A stretch of 64,000 bases of DNA from Lathyrus oleraceus. Lineage: Eukaryota > Streptophyta > Magnoliopsida > Fabales > Fabaceae. Both the position numbers and the translations under genes were made by a program. The notes under the pieces were generated by a model. The model saw only the letters and a list, made by a program, of their open reading frames with translations, had not been told where the DNA came from and did not search any database. The stretch spans positions 246,691,575-246,755,574 of the forward strand of contig NC_066579.1 in NCBI RefSeq assembly GCF_024323335.1, written 5' to 3'. Below are positions 11,883-23,804 of this stretch, piece by piece (position 1 is the stretch's first letter; each line of letters starts with the position of its first letter).

Positions 11883-13650
11883 TTATGCATCCTTGATAAG
11901 GTTGTACAATAGGGAATGATTAGGTCCGTTTAAGAGATCCTGTACAAACGCCTCCTTCTGATCCAAGAGAACCTGCAGGTGACGACTGTGGGTCTCCCAC
12001 TGAATAGCTTCATCCTTCCGCTGGTTCCTATCTCTCAAACTCCGGTGTGTTTGACCCTTCAGTTCTCGAATCTCCTCAAACCTTTTATCGAGATCACTCT
12101 GGTGTTGTGAAAGAGTTAATTCTAGTTTTTTGGCACGACTTTTCTCTTCCTTCAACCCCTTTTGACACTTCTCTAAATGGTCTTGCAGATTCTTGATTTG
12201 ATTTTGGTAATGAATCTCCAATTTGCATGTGCGGTATTAGGCTTCAGCTAATTGTTTCTTCTTGGTTGCAAGGGTATCATAAGTCCCCTTCAAGGCTTCC
12301 CCCACCTTTCTTCTCTTATTCTGCTCAATTTGAATGCCAGTGTATGCTTTATTGAATCACTCTCTCTTATGACTGAGGTTGATCTTTAAAGCATCCCTTT
12401 CTGATGTGACTTTTCCAAGACTGGACCGAAGGTCGGCATTATCTTTCTCCAGCTTCCTGATAGTCTCTTTGATACGGTCCACTTCATAAATGGTAGCAAC
12501 AGGTGATTCAATAGTCTTGAGACTCATGGATGGTTCCCATGGGTATGAAAACTTAATCATCTTAGCTATTGACTTCACCCAAGTAGAATATGGTACTGTC
12601 ATGGTGTACATCTTTTTGCCCCAATTCTTTCTTCCTAATACGTTGTATTTTACCCCTGGCTCTGCGCACTTTCTTCATCAAATTTGGATTCTCGACCCCT
12701 TCAGATAAAAGTAGTTCTTCCAATTGTCGGTCTTCATGTTTTTCCTTCAGTGGATACCCTAACTAACGTAGTGAAAGAACAAGGTTATAATTGATCAACC
12801 TCCCTTTAGTATTGATGAGCATAACGTTTGGAAACTCCCCACAACGGAAGATAATTTCTACCATAATATAAGCATGGTTGTACCATGTGACGTCTTCAGC
12901 ATCCAATGACATCAACCTTTGTGACCACTTCAAATCCCCCACATTATTAGCAAATTCTCCTCTCTTTGGCAAGTGAGTTATTATCCACGTGTGAAGTAGA
13001 AGAATGCAGCAGTTAATAGTTCCACCCTTCATGTTTCTCCAATGAAAAGAGAAGAAAACATCAGCTAGTAGTGTAGGAACTGGGTTCTGGGAGATGAAGA
13101 TGGTGATGGAGACCCTGTCAATGAAACCGTCGACCCTTAGGAATAACACCAGACCATAGATGAGTAATATAAACCTAGCATAGAAGGCGTCCCAACTCCC
13201 ACTGTTGGCAAATACAGTGGCTTTCTCGAACAAGAACTTAGACGGAAAGCCCTTGGTATTACCCTTAACTCAGAAACTGGAATCAATTAAATCCTTCTTC
13301 ATCTGTAATGCTTATGCTATCACGGCAGAATCTGGGAAGTTATCTTCATTCTTGTAAGGCGCTTGGTTCTTAACTGGAAGCTGGAGTAAGTGAGCAAATT
13401 CTTCCAGCGTGGGAGCTAGAAGAAAGTCCTAAAATGTGAAACAATGTAATGTGGGATCGTAGAACTGTGCAAATGTGAAGATTAATCCTGCATCTTCTCT
13501 AGTAGCTAGGACTCCGAACAAATTACCATAAGATTTCTTGAAGGATACCCTGTAGTCATCAACCAAAAAGTCACTAAGCTTCCTCAGTTGATCAAACTTG
13601 GAGTCTATTAACTTGTACTAATACGTGTTTCTTCTGTATGTTTTCTCCAT
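11883..13650 (-). pseudogene. Ogre copy 2 ORF1, multiply broken
   Basis: Homolog of the copy 1 ORF1. The globular N-terminal part is best preserved at 12763-13233 (FILLIYGLVLFLRVDGF, PVPTLLADVFFSFHWRN, CGEFPNVMLINTKGRLINYN), and degraded sequence extends to about 13650. The coiled-coil C-terminal part is in two pieces, 12357-12611 and 11883-12221 (NQIKNLQDHLEKCQKGLKEE, FEEIRELKGQTHRSLRDRNQ). Stops and frameshifts separate the pieces. The order ORF1 then gag on the minus strand matches copy 1. Non-functional. Confidence 0.7.
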
Positions 13651-14280
13651 ACCTGAGTCGAAAATAGCTACTGACAACTATAGGTCCCTGAAAAATGCAA
13701 ATGTAACAAGAAAAATCAAACCATATGATGCAATGATGCTATATGATGCAATGATGGTGAGATATCACATAATCAAAATTCCGACATATTCTGGATAAAC
13801 TGCATATTCTATTTGTTGCAAGTTCAAAGGTCTGACGTACACACACAAAAACGGATATGAAGGGGCTTGGTTTCTTGAAAAACCCAATATCCCTCTCACA
13901 GGTATGTACTATCCTTAAAGCGTGATCCTAAAAGGTCCCTAGAGTCAATGACCCATTTTGAGATACCATTGCCTTAGACGAATGACTCGTCGGACAATGA
14001 TGCTCCCAAAAGGATCTACTTTAGGTGTGACGTCTCGTGTCAACCATAATCGCAGAATAACTCCATAGAGGTCAAACACGACTCTAGTCACGTTACTATT
14101 CTGTGTTTATACTCAAGCTCGGGTATAAAGCTTCTCTCTCATGTATCGTCACCCCAATCCAACAACATCATATACAACCATGGGAACCGTTTTGATTGTT
14201 TTTGCTCAAATGGGAGTTATATCTAAGGATTTACTCGCAAAAGAATAAGGGAAGGGGAATAAATATATAAAGTACTACAT
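13651..14280 (-). other. Ogre copy 2 5' leader, degraded
   Basis: Untranslated leader with a faint match (cccaatatccctctcacagg, near 13886) to the conserved leader block of copies 1 and 3. A tRNA-Arg primer site like that of copy 3 could not be found, so the boundary with the LTR is not resolved. Confidence 0.4.
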
Positions 14281-17200
14281 GAGGATTGGGGCCCTCATGC
14301 CTACGTATCCTCATAGTGCAATGAGAAATTAAGAGCTTCGTAATTCAAAGAACTAATGGTGGGAGATGAAAAGAAGTGTGATAACAAGTATGGTTTGAAC
14401 CAAAGGATCATCTGATTTGAACTCCAACAAGGGGTGAAATATGAACCCAAGAGTAAAATTGGCGTTGACCAATATTTGGACTAGCCGACAACGTTTTCCA
14501 TTATATATGGTATAGCCAAAAACAAGGAGAATTAAGTATTTCAGTACGAGCCAAACAACTCTTGGTTCACAAGGTGACGTAAGATGGATCTCAAAGAGAG
14601 TTCATTTGGCTCAAATAATAAGGTATATCACATGAAGTGAATGAAGGTGGAATATGGATGCATCATGGAGATGAACGAAGTGAATGACCAAAGTCACAAA
14701 GATGAAGGATTTGGTAACAAGTGACTGAAAAGATGTAATTTGGAACTAAAGGTCAAGGTATATTGGAATCCATAGGAGAAATGGAATTTGCACCATAGAG
14801 GGAAACAATTTCTTAGCCAAAAAAGGACGGGATAAAATGTCTAGGTATGAGCCAAACAACTCTAGGTACAACTGCGGATTTTCCACTATATGGTCCTAAA
14901 AGGGTGTACATGGAATTCCAAAGAAAACTGTATATGGTTTCAAATAAAAAATATGTCACTAGGGTGAGTGGTTCAATGATTGAAGGTAAATAATGGCCGT
15001 GAAAGATATGGATGGTGCTTTAAGGCAGAAGAAAGAATAATTAGGATTATGCTCACCAAGGATTCACATCCTCGTGCCTATGTATTCTAACTGTGCAATG
15101 AGAAAATCAGAGCAATTGTAGTTCGTGGAACCACGAAAACAAAGAGAGAGATAAGTGATGAAAAGTATAACTTGCACCAACATAATGGTATCAAGGGAAC
15201 CCATAAAGGGAAAGTGAACTTGGAACCAAAGAGTAAACATGTGTCTTAGCCAAAAAGAAGGAATTAAATGTCTGGGTACGATCCAAACACCTCTTGATTC
15301 ACAAGGTGGACTTCTGTTATATCGTCCTAAAAGGATGTACGGGGCCCAAAAGAAAGTATTGTTGAGTACAAGGAATAATGTATCACTGGATGGGGAACAA
15401 ACAGTTCGAGATCAAAGAAGAATGGTATATTGGATCCATGAAGGAGATAGACTCTGAACTGAAGAGTAAACATGCGTCTCAGCCAAAAATAATGAATTAA
15501 ATGTTTGGGGACGATCCAAACAACTCTCAATTCATGAGGTGGACTGTCGTTATATCTCCCTAAAAGGATGTACATGAAGTCCAAAGATAAGTATATTTGA
15601 TCTCAAAAAGATGGTATTTATTGATGAATGAGGAATGAAGTGTTAATAAATAGGGTAGCTCGTGAAGAATCTGGGTTTTCCTCCCTACGCATTCTCACTG
15701 TGCAATGAGAAAGTTAGAGCTTTCGTAGTTTAGCCTACTATGGCTGAAAGCAAGATGATTAAGGCAAACAAAGTGGTTGATTGATAATGGAATATGAAGA
15801 AGACTTGATAGTTGATCGTGTATAATCCCTCGTACGCAAAGTCGCTCTAGACAAGGATAGGAGAAACTCCGTCTCATCATTCCTTATTACTTAAGGCTCA
15901 TGGCACATGATACTTCTCATAACTGACAAGTTGTTGGAGAAGGGTCCTCGTTGGTGCTCCTTGTGTTGATGTTGCTTTGTATGAAGAAGACTTGGTAGTT
16001 TACTCGATTCGTATTGCACTAAAGTCTATGAATAAGGGCAAACATTTTGAGAAGCTAGGGCCTACGCCCCGTACACTATGTATCTCTAAACAAGGGTAGG
16101 AGAAACTCTGTCTCATCAATCCTTATTACTTAAGGTTCGTATCGTCCAATTTGAATTGTATTTACCAAGTGTTAACCTTTAATTTATCTTGTATAATCCG
16201 CTGCTCGATATGACTGGGATATCTTGCATGAAAGATTGGTCTTGAAGCTTGGAGATCCACAATGTTAGAATTAGTTTTATCAAGTGATCAAGGGAATTTT
16301 GATCACTTGATTAGACTATGGGATTATACACGATCAAAGGATTTAGTTAATCAAAATTTCTTTTGATCAACTTTAAATCGGAGGTTTTGAATTGACTTGA
16401 AAAAATTAGCCTAATCTAAGGGTTAGAATTATTCATAGGTTATTCCTAAGAGATCATGTATGTGCTAGTCAAAGACTTGATTAAAACTATTTAATATTCT
16501 AAGTCAAATTCTAGTCCGAAAGAAACATGCATTTATATGGCTAAAATGGCAAAATAAACCCTTAAGGGGCAAAATTGTCATTTTACTAGAAAAATTCTCT
16601 AATTCCAATTAATTCCTAATTTCATAAGTCTATTTTACTAATTGAAAATATATTTCTAAAAATTCTAATTAAGTCTTAATCACTAAAGTCTAATTTCTAA
16701 AAGAACTACGACTTAAAACCTAATTGCTCATTAAGTCCTAATATTAAGCTAATCTTATTTGCTAATTAAACAAAAAAAAAAGGTAATTAACCCAAAAATG
16801 TAACTAACTAGCCCAATCATACTGGAAATGGGCCCTGAGGAATGAAATGGGGCGTAGGCCCAATACGCGGATGCTGGGAAGAGTCTTGGTGTACAGAGGC
16901 CCAACCGGTCCAAAAGCCACAACAACGGGGGTGCATGCTGAAACATGTAGCATAGTAGCAATTTTCTTCTAGGCCCAAACAAAAGCCCATCGAAAATCAA
17001 CACCCAATATACATGAAATAGCAAGTGGATAAGGATGTGATGTGGCCAAAACATGAGTCAGCATGGAATCTTGGTCAATGCATTGGAACAGTCCATACTT
17101 GTGCAGTAAATCCCATTAATTGCACGTGGAAATTGAACGGATGGATAATAATGAGGCATTGATGTTAAATCATGTGAGAGATCAAACAAATTAGAATGCA

Positions 17201-20177
17201 ATTGAAATTGAAATGCACTTCCCTCTCTCACTCTTCAGTTATGTTCCGTTTCTCCCTCCGCCGCACCGACAACCTTCTCCGGAGACGGAGGTGTGCCAAA
17301 AATAAAATCAAGACGTAGACCCCAACCATATCTACATTCTGGATCCGAATACACCATCTCTCTGTCTAAATCCCCTTGCAACTCTCGAATCTAATAATAG
17401 GCGGGAAGAACCATAAACATTAGATTTGAAATTAAACGGTGGGTGAGAGGAATCAAATCCTCTCCTGAGAGGGATTCTATTCATGGAATATAGCATTACA
17501 CATTGGTATCAAGCTTGAAGCAAATGGAGTAAAATAACGTACCTACTGACCGGAGAAGACGATGGATACGGCGGCGACAACAACAAAATCCACAGGTACG
17601 ATTCAATCCTCTTTCTTCTTCTTATGACTCCTTCTGTTATTCCCTTCTTCAAACTTCTTTTGCCAATTTTCTCTCCAATATGTGAGTTATCAGGATGCTC
17701 TCATATCGAGAGAGAAAGAGAGAGCTTGATTTGGAAAGGGTAGGTCTTGGCAATGTTGTTGAGTGAATCGTCAATCCGAAATGAATGGAGGTCGGTTGAA
17801 TTTATAGCCGAGAGATAACATGAGGATTTAACTTTGTTAGTTGGATGAAATTCAAGTTAGTTGGAATATTTCACAATGTGAATCTGTTAGTTAGGATCCG
17901 TCAGATTCAGTTAGAATGGATTAGGTTAGTTAGTTATGTTCAAATGGAAGAAATAATTTTGTTAAGGTGAAAGGAGTTAGATAGAGTGAAACGGATTGGA
18001 AACTCGAGTGACTGTTGTAACTGATATTTCGAATTACTTAGTTCAAGTTAGTTTATTAGGTTCATGTTAGACCTAGTTTTAACTTTCTGCTAAATGAAAG
18101 TGTTAGTTTGAGTTTTGTGTTAAACTGAGTATTATTGAATATGACGTTGATATGATGCAGCTCAATTGAAAATGTTTCAGCTCGATATTCTCTTGAATGA
18201 TATTAAAATGTTGGTAGGTGATGTTTAGTTTTTTTTTCATTAAACATGATATTGATTAAAAAACCAAATGCTACTAACTATTAAACATAGTTATATTAGA
18301 TGTTGATTGCCTTTCTGATTTGTGGAAGGTTGTGGCAATATTCATGGTCTGCGGTTTGAATCGTTGTGTTGTTGCTCAAAGCTCACGATTAGCCTAATGG
18401 TGGGATTGTTCCATGTATTTGTCCTGTTGTAAAACTGGTATGCTGATGCTAGACTATTGGATTTATTGCAGAATTGGTATATGGTTGAATGTCTTGTGGT
18501 TTTCAAGATTGCTAGGTCTGCTGCTCAATTGGACTGTTTTATATGGTTGAAGTTGTATAACTGATAGGCCAATTTTGTTGTATTTTCTAGGTTTATGGTT
18601 AGGTCGATTTTAGGCTCACGTGTATGCCTTTTTGGAAATGGTTTAAGTTAGGTTGTTGTATTAGTTTTGGTTTGTTATGGAATGTGAATGGATTAATGGT
18701 TATATGAAATTATGGTTTATAAAGTTGAATGTTGTTTTGCCTTTGAATGTATTATGAGTGGTTTGGTGTTTAAATGACCATATGGACTTGTTTGGATCAA
18801 TGGACTTTGAATGTGGTTTATTGAATGCATTGAACCAAATATGTTTGGTGTCCTATTTTAGAATGATTCTTTTGGTTTTTTTAGGTGATGCACAATGGAA
18901 GTACCTTGGCCTTGAACGAAGATGAAAGCATAAAGCATGAAGCATGTAGTCATGAAGATGATGGATATTAATGTTTTGAAGATGGAAGTGGAATGTTTGT
19001 AATCAAATTGAATTTTGGTGTATTTGGAAATTGTATAACTTAATAACATGTATTCAACATGATCTGTAGTAACATTTCAAAGAATTTTCTCCACATTTGT
19101 TTCATGCTATCTATGTATATGTGTATGTAAAACATCATGTATGAAGGTGAAGATGTACCATGGATCTATGTATGATATATGAAGGGGTAAATGGATGAAT
19201 CATTAATGTGGTTGGTTTATGAGTGAAGATTGCCATGGAAAGCTTGAAAAGAATTGAATTATTGCTTGTATAAGGCCATGGAATGTGCATTGATTCATGA
19301 AAAGAAAATGAATGGTTCAGAGTATCATGAAGTGTAATTTGACCTAAAATTGGTTCTTTGAATGAAATGAATAGCCCTGATACTTATGAAATTGTGTAGG
19401 GTGAAGTTCTTATCTTGGACTTGGAAATAGTGAAATGTGGAATGACAAGACCTTTGACATGGACATGATTTGCAAGTAGTTTGAAATGGCTTATAGAAGG
19501 TGATTGACTTTGGTCAACTAGTTGCCCAAAAAGTTAATAGTTGACCAAAGCCAAATGTATTAGGGTTTCCTTGTAGAGACTTATGTAGATGGGCATGAAA
19601 CTTGGTCAAAGATCGATGGGCCCAAAATGAAGACATAAATAAGGTTTCAAAGTCATGATGGATCATAAGCAAACCAAAGCTCAAAAGATCAATGGATTGG
19701 GGCAAATATGAATTCATGGATAAGGGACTAGCAATCCACACCATATGCATAAGAGACATGACTTTACAAAAGCTATGATATTATGGATGTGATGGACAAG
19801 ATGATGTGTATGAGCCCTTCCCAGATGGATTAAGGTTTCAGTCAGACCAAGATGTCTCAGTCAATCACTTACTTGCATGGGCCTTCAATCATCTGAAGTT
19901 AGGGTTCCAAAAGCATACCTTTTCCTCAAAGGCCTTGAATAAAATAGGACATTCCTTAACCAAGTCTTCACATATGAATCCCCAACTAGGGTTTAGATGC
20001 CCAGATAAGAACCACAGAACAAGCATGAAGCCTTACAACCCAATCTCTAACAAATTAAGGTTTAAACCCCTCTAAAGAGCATCTAGAACTTTGTTGAATT
20101 CAAGCTTCAAAGATCAAACAATTAGGGTTTTGCATCCCCTACAACCAGATGAACATCTAGGTTGGGCCTCCAGGGCT
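14281..20177 (-). mobile_element. Ogre LTR to the right of copy 2, main part; interrupted by copia 1
   Basis: Long LTR sharing about 3.3 kb with 5423-8815. Its U5 side carries three repeats of a stem-loop module (14301-14343, about 15078-15122, 15685-15728). Its TATA box is at 17800-17807. The LTR is split at 20178-20182 by copia 1 and resumes at 31022, ending with the Ogre-type terminus at 31193. The sequence to its left is a 5' half (leader, ORF1, gag), whereas that to its right begins with a polypurine tract and 3' UTR. It therefore acts as 5' LTR for one element and 3' LTR for another. The exact left end is not resolved. Confidence 0.65.
17800..17807 (-). promoter_or_regulatory. TATA box, shared Ogre LTR
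   Basis: Minus strand reads CTATAAAT in the same context as 7601-7608. Confidence 0.45.
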
Positions 20178-20182
20178 TCATC
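20178..20182. repeat. Target site duplication of copia 1 (left), tcatc
   Basis: The five bases before the LTR start (TGTAAGGGC) are tcatc. The same five bases follow the last LTR at 31017-31021. A third copy at 29245-29249 belongs to the duplicated flank. Confidence 0.85.
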
Positions 20183-21964
20183 TGTAAGGGCAAACTGTCA
20201 TACAACATACAATCATAGGTTTCGATGATGACAAATGACCACCATGGATGAATCGGCAATGTCGATTCCACCTCTACAAAACAAATGCAACGTATCACCT
20301 ATCATATCCTTTTCATTGCTCATCTGTACTGGTACATTTTGTACAACATATGTGGACAAAGTGTGGTCATGACAAAAGGCATGAAAACCACAAAAATGTT
20401 ATTTTTTGCAGATCTGCAGGGGATGAGTCGACCGTAGGGTCGGCGCATGACATAGCACATTCCCCACGGGTCAGCGCATGAACACAGCACTTTTCCCACG
20501 GGTCAACGCACAAGATGCTTGCGTCGACCGCAGGGGTCAGTGCATGAACCACGGGTCAGTGCACGCCGACCTATGGTCGATGCATACTGAAGCATTGTTC
20601 AGTCTGACCAAAACTGCAGGCCATGCGTCGACGCATAGTCCTGCTATGGTCGACCTTTCGTGCGCAAATTCAGTTTTCTGATGTTTCCCACTCTGTTTGG
20701 AAAGCTGTTAAGTGGGTTGGTTGGTTGGTTACTATAAATAGAATTTCAAGTTACTTGTATCAACGAACATTTTGATATTTTGATTCAAGTGTTTAAAGAA
20801 CAAGAAAAAGTGAAATAGGTGTCCAAGATTCTTCATCTTCATCTTCAACATCTCACAACACATCAACTACACACAACCATTTTTGAGGTGCTTTGTGATT
20901 GGTTAAAGGTGATAAGGTTTGAAGCCGAGATTGGGGAATCCGGTTCGGGTTGAAGCTTGTGACAAGTTTTTTCTTGAATAAAACCGTTAGGGTTTTGTCC
21001 TCTAAGACTGGTTTGTGTTTGGGGGTTTTTGGACGAATTCTTCATCAATTTTCAGCTGAGCGAAGGTGATTGAGAAGAGGAAGTCTTTGTCAATCTAGTA
21101 GCGGATTCAGTGAAGTTGAAGGGAAGATTTCGGGTTCGATTTGTTGTAGTTGAGATCAGCCGGGCCGAGGGTTTGAAGAACTGAGGGTTATTCAACAAAG
21201 GGGCTGGAATCGGAGGTCTATCAACAACAATCGAAGGACTTGATTCACCTTGAATCAAGGAACAAGGAGTGGAAGCAACATTCAACGTCTTGAGGATTCT
21301 GTTGTATATTTGCTTTGCAATCCTTGTATAAACGGTTAAATTCAACAGGTGATATCTATTAAATCATCTCAATTCTAGTTTTAGAATTGAGGGCAGACGT
21401 ACCCCGAAGCGAGGACGACGGGGGAACTGCCTCATCAAATCTTCGCCTTTTCTATTTTTCAGCATATTTGTTTTTAGCTTAAAAATTAAGTGATTTTTGT
21501 ATAAACACTTTTATCAAACCTTGATATTAATTGAGTAAGAAGTTAAAACTCTGCTTTTGAATTCAAAGTACAATAAAATATTATACTAGACTAATTGAAA
21601 TCTCTTACTCAACATAAATATCACTTGGAGTGTTTTTGCACACCAAGTGTTTGATAATTTGCCTAAACCAAAATTATCTCAGTTGTGTATCTAGTTTGCT
21701 TTGCTCTTTAAATCATTGGAACTGGAATCCTAGTAAGTGAAACAAATCATTGATCGTGTGACTAGTGTAGTGATTCTTATTCCACATTGTCCCTAATCCA
21801 TAGGCTAGACGCATATCCGGTTTTCCAATAACGGTTCGTTTTAGACTATATTTTCCTCGGCCGCTTCCGCACTTAAAACAAATTTTCAAAACCAATTTTT
21901 AATTGGGATCTATTCAACCCCCCCCCCCCCCCCCCTCCTTCTAGATCCGTGCCATAGTCTAACA
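20183..21964 (+). repeat. Copia 1 5' LTR
   Basis: 1782 bp, TG...CA termini (TGTAAGGGC ... AGTCTAACA), followed after two bases by the primer site. It holds a cluster of GTCGAC palindromes (20425-20660), a TATA box at 20732-20740 and an 18-base C run at 21918-21935 near its end. Compared with 29250-31016 it has an extra repeat of about 35-45 bases in the GTCGAC cluster and lacks about 27 bases before the C run. Confidence 0.85.
20732..20740 (+). promoter_or_regulatory. TATA box, copia 1 5' LTR
   Basis: CTATAAATA within GGTTACTATAAATAGAA, conserved at 29768-29776 in the other LTR. Confidence 0.7.
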
Positions 21965-21966
21965 AG

Positions 21967-21981
21967 TGGTATCAGAGCTCC
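21967..21981 (+). promoter_or_regulatory. Primer-binding site of copia 1 (initiator Met tRNA)
   Basis: tggtatcagagctcc two bases after the LTR end. TGGTATCAGAGC is the usual complement of the 3' end of plant initiator tRNA-Met used by Ty1/copia elements. Confidence 0.9.
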
Positions 21982-22019
21982 AGTTCACTCCGTGCTTCAA
22001 AATATAACTTTGATAGAAA

Positions 22020-23774
22020 ATGGCTAACGAACCTAAAGGGGCTTATAATAGAGCTCTCATTTTCAATGGTGAAAATTATAGTTATTGGAAAGACTGTATG
22101 CGGGTGCACATAAATTCCATAGATAGAAAAATATGGAACGTTATTCTCAATGGTCTAATTGAAATAACCATGACCAATGAGAATAATGAATTAGTGCCTA
22201 AGCCCGAAGCACAATGGACCGATGATGATGAAAAGAAATACAATTATGATTGGAAAGCCAAAAATATCCTAATCTCCTCATTAGGTGTAGATGAATACTA
22301 TCGTGTATCCCATTGTCCTACTGCTAAGGCCATGTGGGATTCACTACAAATTGCCCATGAGGGGACGAACGATGTTAAGTTGGCAAGAATCAACACACTA
22401 ACACAAGAGTTTGATCTCTTTTTCATGGAGCAAAGGGAAACCATTGCTGACATGCAAAAGAGATTTACTCATCTTATAAATCGATTACATTCACTAGGTA
22501 GGCTAGTTTCCAATGATGTTGCTACTAATAAGATCTTGAGATGTCTTAACAGGGAATGACAGCCGAAAGTGACCGCCATCAAAGAAGCAAATGATCTTAC
22601 CATATTAGACTTGACAACATTATTTGGCAAACTACAAGAGCATGAACAAGTACTCTTGAGCCTAGAACAACACGAAAAGAAAGAAAAGAAGGACAAAGCA
22701 AAGGTGAGTGAAAAGAAATCCATAGCTCTTAAGACTTCCTCCTCGAAGTCTCAAGCAAAAGAGCAAAGTGATTATTCCTCGAGCGACGAAGAAGAAGAGG
22801 ACAAGAGCGAAGATATGGGGTTGTTCGTTAAACGTTACAATCGTTACGTGAGAAAGAACGACATCCAACATTCCGAGAAGAACTTGGTAAACTTCCGGAA
22901 ACAATCAAGGTACTCTAAAAATGATGAATCAAAAGGTAAAATGACTAGAGGGTCGTGCTATACGTGTGGAAAGCCCGTTCATTACAAACCGGACTGTCCG
23001 ATGAACAAGAAGACAAAGAAAAAGGAATCATACAAATCACACAAGAAATCATCAAAGCCAAGGAGAGCATACATAGCTTGGGAAAGCGATAGCGACTCCT
23101 CCGATGATGAAAGTTCTAGTGATGAAGATGAAAATGCAAACCTATGTCTCTCTGCTTATCAAAAGAACAAAAAGAAACAGGTACGACATGCTAAATATGA
23201 AAAACCCTCTAGTATGTCTCATCATGAATTACAAGCTGAATTTAATACTTTACACTGTGAAGCTAAAGAGGCCTTTAAAAGGCTTGCCTCAAATAACAAA
23301 ATTTTTACTCATTTAGAACAAAAAATTCGAGAATCCGAAAGGAAACTTGAGGCACTTAAGGCTTCTATAGTAGAAAGCACAAAAGCAGGTTGTGAGGACC
23401 TTAGATGTAGAATGATGAACTTTGGGTGTGATACTTGTTATATTTGGCAAGGTGAAGTAAGAAATCTAAAGGCCAAACTTGACAAGGCTCTTGATCCCAA
23501 GATTACCTCTGCTATCGATAAATCAAACTTTCGAAAAAGTATGGTTAATCCATATCAAAAATATAAATATGTTATAAAGGATGAAGATAGCAAAGGCAAT
23601 CAAAATGTAAATTTCTCTTGTCTTTATTGTTGCAAGAAAGGCCACTCCATTGCTAAATGCAGATTTAGGAGATTCTTAGTTCCTAAAGGCATTTATCAAT
23701 GGCGTCCTAAATGCAACCATTTCGTTACTCACCATTCAGGACCCAATAAGCCATTGGGCACCTTCTCGTGTTAA
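22020..23774 (+). pseudogene. Copia 1 gag with two CCHC zinc knuckles, one nonsense codon
   Basis: Capsid/nucleocapsid protein. It starts at ATG 22020 (MANEPKGAYNRALIFNGENY), 56 bases after the LTR. The N-terminal part is the UBN2/DUF4219-type copia gag domain (YSYWKDCMRVHI, DEYYRVSHCPTAKAMWDSLQ, EGTNDVKLARINTLTQEFDL). A TGA at 22557-22559 interrupts the frame where a tryptophan codon is expected; the frame then continues unchanged to 23774. The second part has an acidic/serine stretch and two zinc knuckles, CYTCGKPVHYKPDC and CLYCCKKGHSIAKC, separated by a coiled-coil-like segment; two knuckles are consistent with Sireviruses. The end at 23774 lies out of frame with the following protease. 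Confidence 0.88.
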
Positions 23775-23804
23775 TTGCATTTCCATAGGTACAATGCCTC
23801 GAGA

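Noticed and set aside
19806..20075. 89-codon plus-strand frame conserved at 28873-29142
   Set aside because: Conserved only because the LTR segment was duplicated; the same region in the element strand is LTR and non-coding.
20191..20195. caaac as copia 1 target duplication with LTR start at 20196
   Set aside because: No matching caaac after the last LTR; starting the LTR at 20183 gives a perfect tcatc match at 31017-31021.
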